NCBI GenBank assembly: GCA_023460055.1
Contig: JAEWRJ010000105.1
Span: 1 to 7,995, forward strand
Reading direction: 5' to 3'
DNA: 7,995 bases
Origin: Bacillota bacterium
GTDB taxonomy: Bacteria; Bacillota; Clostridia; Christensenellales; Aristaeellaceae
The position numbers and the translations under genes are program-made. Below the pieces are notes generated by a model that searched no databases, was not told the origin of the DNA, and saw only the letters and a program-made list of their open reading frames with translations. This document shows, in pieces, positions 6,042 to 7,995 of this stretch. Position 1 is the stretch's first letter; each line of letters begins with the position of its first letter.

Positions 6042-6160
6042 GCGCTTCCCGCGGCGCGGCGGCAACTACAACAACACCTCCAACGCCGGGTTGGGCTACG
6101 AGAACTGCAACAACACCCGCGCGAACACGAACACGAACTATGGCGCCCGCCCCCGCTCCC
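6042..6160 (+). repeat. DGR template repeat (TR)
   Basis: The invariant donor copy of the VR, 119 bases. It has 28 adenines, all within the central 77 bases (6064-6140). The flanks 6042-6063 and 6141-6160 contain no adenine at all. Read in the VR frame, the adenines fall in ten AAC (Asn), four ACC/ACG (Thr), three TAC/TAT (Tyr) and one GAG (Glu) codon, never in the third codon position. Adenine-rich Asn codons are the usual signature of a DGR template. The repeat ends at 6160, after which VR and TR diverge. Confidence 0.97.
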
Positions 6161-6231
6161 AACAGATCAAAAGAGCCGCCCGGTCAAGCGCCGACGGCCG
6201 CATAAACAGGATGGGAGGAGTGTGCTTCCCC

Positions 6232-6245
6232 GCGGCTTCGGCCGC
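6232..6245 (+). other. UUCG-tetraloop hairpin in the DGR spacer
   Basis: A perfect 5-pair GC stem (6232-6236 with 6241-6245) closed by the exceptionally stable C(UUCG)G tetraloop. It is 71 bases past the end of the TR. There is no T-run after it, so a terminator is unlikely; a structural element of the DGR RNA is the best reading. Confidence 0.7.
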
Positions 6246-6293
6246 AAACAATCATCCGCGCCCTGTGATCTGGGGCCCGGAATCGCCATAAAG

Positions 6294-6308
6294 CGCCCCG
6301 AAAGGGCG
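6294..6308 (+). other. Second spacer hairpin
   Basis: A perfect 5-pair stem CGCCC/GGGCG (6294-6298 with 6304-6308) with a CGAAA loop, about 80 bases before the RT start. It is not followed by T residues. It probably belongs to the folded spacer of the DGR RNA. Confidence 0.55.
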
Positions 6309-6388
6309 ACCCGCTGAGGTTGCGGCAGCATGACAGGCAATCAACGCGGCGCGGTTACGCCACGTATGGCCAGAACGGAGGTGCGGGA

Positions 6389-7534
6389 TTGGAAAAGCTG
6401 CATGATCTGAAACAGCACATCTGTTCATTCGAGAACCTGATGACGGCCTACAGGAAGGCCGCTCAAGACAAGCGGTATCGCAGCGAGGTGATCTCATTCG
6501 GCTTTAACCTGGCTGAAAACCTGCTTTCGATACAGCTGGAACTGCTGGATGAGAGCTACCGGGCAGGGAACTACAGGGAGTTCTACGTGCGGTACCCCAA
6601 ACCGCGGCTGGTGATGGCGCTGAGCTTTCGTGACAGGGTGGTGCAGTGGGCGATCTACCTGCAGATCAACCCCTACATCGACAAGCGGTTCATCGCCCAA
6701 TCCTACGGGTGCAGGAACGGCAAGGGCACGCTGGCGGCCGCCCAATGCCTGCTTAACTGGATGCGCCTGATCAGCCGGAAACCGGACGCCAAAGACTGGG
6801 TGATCATCAAGGGCGACATCAGCAAATACTTCTACCGGGTGGACCATGAGACTGCGCTTAGCATATACGCACAGATCACGGATGACGCGTGGTTTATGCG
6901 CCTGATCGGCCGCATCATCAACGATCCGCACGTTCCCTTCGGGTTACCTGAGGGCATGGATATCGGCGACTGTCCGAGGGAAAACAGGCTGTACAGCGTT
7001 GGCATGCCCATCGGAAATCTTACCAGCCAAGAAACGGCCAATGTCTACCTTGACCGGCTGGACCGCTACTGCAAGCATGTTTTGCGCATACGCTACTATG
7101 CCCGGTATATGGATGATTTCATCATCGTGACCAGACGCAAGGAAGCGCAGGGCATATTTGATCAGATTTCCAAATACCTGAAAGATGAACTGAGGCTGAC
7201 CATCAGCCCCAAGAGCAGGATACTGCCCGCCGGGCAGCCCTGCGAATTTGTGGGCTATACCATTTCCCCTCACGGGCTGAGGATGAGAAAGAAAACAAGC
7301 AGGCACATCAAACGGAGCCTGCTGTATATATCCGACCGCTACGCGCAGGGCGGCCTGAGCCAGGACAAGGCGATGCAGACCATCCGGTGCTATATCGGCA
7401 TGACCAGGCATTGCAATGGGCATACCCTGCGCCGCTGGATATCTGAGCGTATTGCGCTGCGCAAGGGCGGAAGCGAAGGAGGTGATGGAGATGGGAAACA
7501 TGGAGTTGATCGAGCGCCTTTGCGAGATGCTTGA
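6389..7534 (+). CDS. DGR-type reverse transcriptase
   Basis: A 381-residue reverse transcriptase that copies the TR RNA into cDNA with errors at adenines. Motifs in order (TTG start as 1): LVMALSFRDRVVQWAIY at 74-90, SYGCRNGKG at 105-113, the catalytic Asp of GDISKYF at 142-148 (Asp143), GMPIGNLTSQ at 205-214, YMDD at 240-243, and FVGYTISPHGL at 287-297. The SQ ending of the GMPIGNLTSQ motif, in place of the QGxxxSP of group II intron and retroviral enzymes, marks the DGR group. There is no maturase or endonuclease domain, also typical. The chosen start is TTG at 6389, with GGAGG at 6377-6381 seven bases before it; an in-frame ATG at 6320 lacks a ribosome binding site and would add 23 unlike residues. 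The end overlaps the next gene by 44 bases. Confidence 0.96.
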   Translation: MEKLHDLKQHICSFENLMTAYRKAAQDKRYRSEVISFGFNLAENLLSIQLELLDESYRAGNYREFYVRYPKPRLVMALSFRDRVVQWAIYLQINPYIDKRFIAQSYGCRNGKGTLAAAQCLLNWMRLISRKPDAKDWVIIKGDISKYFYRVDHETALSIYAQITDDAWFMRLIGRIINDPHVPFGLPEGMDIGDCPRENRLYSVGMPIGNLTSQETANVYLDRLDRYCKHVLRIRYYARYMDDFIIVTRRKEAQGIFDQISKYLKDELRLTISPKSRILPAGQPCEFVGYTISPHGLRMRKKTSRHIKRSLLYISDRYAQGGLSQDKAMQTIRCYIGMTRHCNGHTLRRWISERIALRKGGSEGGDGDGKHGVDRAPLRDA

Positions 7535-7658
7535 CACTGCGCAGGACATTATCCGTCAGCAGGCGGAGCTGCTGAACATGCACGGGATCCAAACGGATAC
7601 CGGAGGCCTGGAGGAACGGCGGCAGGCGCTGCTGGAAGAGATCGAACAGAACACGTGA
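7491..7658 (+). CDS. Small helical phage protein before the lysin
   Basis: A 55-residue protein, MGNMELIERLCEMLDTAQDI at the start and EERRQALLEEIEQNT at the end, with two predicted helices separated by a TDTGG turn. I do not recognise it. The frame is open upstream, but the ATG at 7491 has GGAGG at 7478-7482 with 8 bases of spacing, while the ATG at 7485 is only two bases from that site. It overlaps the RT end (7491-7534) in another frame, so it is likely to be coupled to RT translation. It has no membrane segment, so it is not an evident holin. A link to the DGR is possible but equally it may be a lysis-region or hypothetical phage gene. Confidence 0.7.
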   Translation: MGNMELIERLCEMLDTAQDIIRQQAELLNMHGIQTDTGGLEERRQALLEEIEQNT

Positions 7659-7672
7659 AAGGAAATGAGCTT

Positions 7673-7995
7673 ATGGTTACATCTGAACAATTTGCGGCAA
7701 AAGCTGTCGAGCGCCGGCACCTGGGCATCACCTATCAAGGTGATCGAAACAGCGAAATGTGCGACGCCTTTGTGGAGAATACATTAAAAGCTGCCGGGGG
7801 CCCGGATAAGAACTGGGCCGGCAGCAATACGATGCTGCGCAAAGCCCTGACCGCCATGTATCCGCTGGACATGGCGCGCAAGCAGGGGCTTCTGGAGCGC
7901 GGGATGCTGCTGTTCATCGTCGCTCATGACGGCGGCGAGCCGCCCCAGTATCAGAATGACGGCCTGGGGAACGCCAGCCATGTGGGGATTTATAC
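7673..7995 (+). CDS. NlpC/P60-type cell-wall hydrolase, probable endolysin, cut by the right edge
   Basis: The first 107 residues of a protein that runs off the window. It fits a group of Clostridia phage lysins with an N-terminal NlpC/P60-like cysteine peptidase domain: the presumed catalytic Cys30 in MCDAFVENTLKAAGG, then WAGSNTM at 48-54, GLLERGMLLFIVAHDGGEPP at 72-91, and the presumed catalytic His103 in NASHVGIY at 100-107. Such enzymes cleave peptides of peptidoglycan, and the gene lies at the end of the late region, where an endolysin is expected. A virion-associated wall hydrolase is an alternative. The ATG at 7673 is preceded by AAAGGAA at 7658-7664; the ATG at 7665 is in another frame. 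Confidence 0.8.
   Translation, partial: MVTSEQFAAKAVERRHLGITYQGDRNSEMCDAFVENTLKAAGGPDKNWAGSNTMLRKALTAMYPLDMARKQGLLERGMLLFIVAHDGGEPPQYQNDGLGNASHVGIY

Larger units (their letters stand above)
6042..6388 (+). ncRNA. DGR RNA: TR plus structured spacer to the RT gene
   Basis: In characterised DGRs the TR and the adjoining spacer are transcribed as a structured RNA that is recognised by RT and Avd and primes cDNA synthesis. Here the 228 bases between the TR end and the RT start hold no convincing gene but do hold stable hairpins: GCGGC-TTCG-GCCGC at 6232-6245, a C(UUCG)G tetraloop, and CGCCC-CGAAA-GGGCG at 6294-6308. The RNA may begin upstream of 6042; its true ends cannot be seen. The stretch is otherwise unexplained, so most of 5968-6388 is assigned to the DGR RNA. 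Confidence 0.7.

Noticed and set aside
6040..6291. An open frame on the + strand running through the TR (RFPRRGGNYNNTSNAG...)
   Set aside because: It exists only because the TR keeps the VR reading frame; it starts at TTG with no ribosome binding site and continues into sequence with no protein features.
6215..6317. GGAGG followed by GTG codons in the spacer, possible 31-residue gene
   Set aside because: The spacing from GGAGG to GTG is too short (about 0-3 bases) and the product spans the two GC hairpins of the spacer; an RNA structure explains it better.
6389..7534. Group II intron or retron reverse transcriptase
   Set aside because: No maturase or HNH domain and no intron-end structures; the GMPIGNLTSQ motif plus an adjacent TR/VR pair identifies the DGR class.
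1..7995. A phage-tail-like bacteriocin (tailocin) rather than a phage
   Set aside because: Baseplate, fibre and lysin genes alone would fit, but without the head-gene region this cannot be decided; a phage or prophage is the simpler reading given the DGR, though not proven.

Overview
The window is part of a prophage or phage genome, most likely from a high-GC member of the Firmicutes (Clostridia of the gut type). Three things point there: strong GGAGG-type ribosome binding sites before almost every gene, tightly packed and overlapping genes all on the + strand, and a baseplate gene order (gp25-like, gpJ-like, gpI-like) typical of contractile-tailed phages related to P2, Mu and PBSX. No host chromosomal gene, tRNA, integrase or attachment site is visible. 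The host assignment is inferred from style, not from a marker gene.

Layout, left to right. Positions 1-474 hold the end of an unrecognised protein with a Pro/Gly linker and a strongly basic tail. Positions 493-2820 hold the baseplate genes (gp25/W-like, J-like, I-like). The run is interrupted only by a 136-base gap (808-943) that contains a striking inverted repeat built of 7-base units. Positions 2836-4294 hold six small phage proteins, several with C-terminal coiled coils; the last is a 51-residue XkdX-like protein.

Positions 4287-7534 form a complete diversity-generating retroelement (DGR) in the order known from Bordetella phage BPP-1: variable protein with its variable repeat (VR) at the C-terminus, a GC-rich hairpin just downstream, an Avd-like accessory protein, the template repeat (TR), a structured spacer, and a DGR-type reverse transcriptase. 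VR and TR are 119 bases each and align without gaps. They differ at 14 positions, and every difference falls on an adenine of the TR. This is direct evidence of adenine-specific mutagenic retrohoming. The target protein has an FGE-sulfatase/C-type-lectin-like fold and sits where a tail fibre or receptor-binding protein is expected, so the system probably varies host-receptor recognition.

Positions 7491-7658 encode a small helical protein that overlaps the end of the reverse transcriptase gene. From 7673 the window runs into an NlpC/P60-type cell-wall hydrolase (probably the endolysin), cut off by the right edge. The baseplate genes, the variable tip protein, the DGR machinery and the lysis gene look like one co-directional late region. 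A possible terminator lies between avd and the TR.
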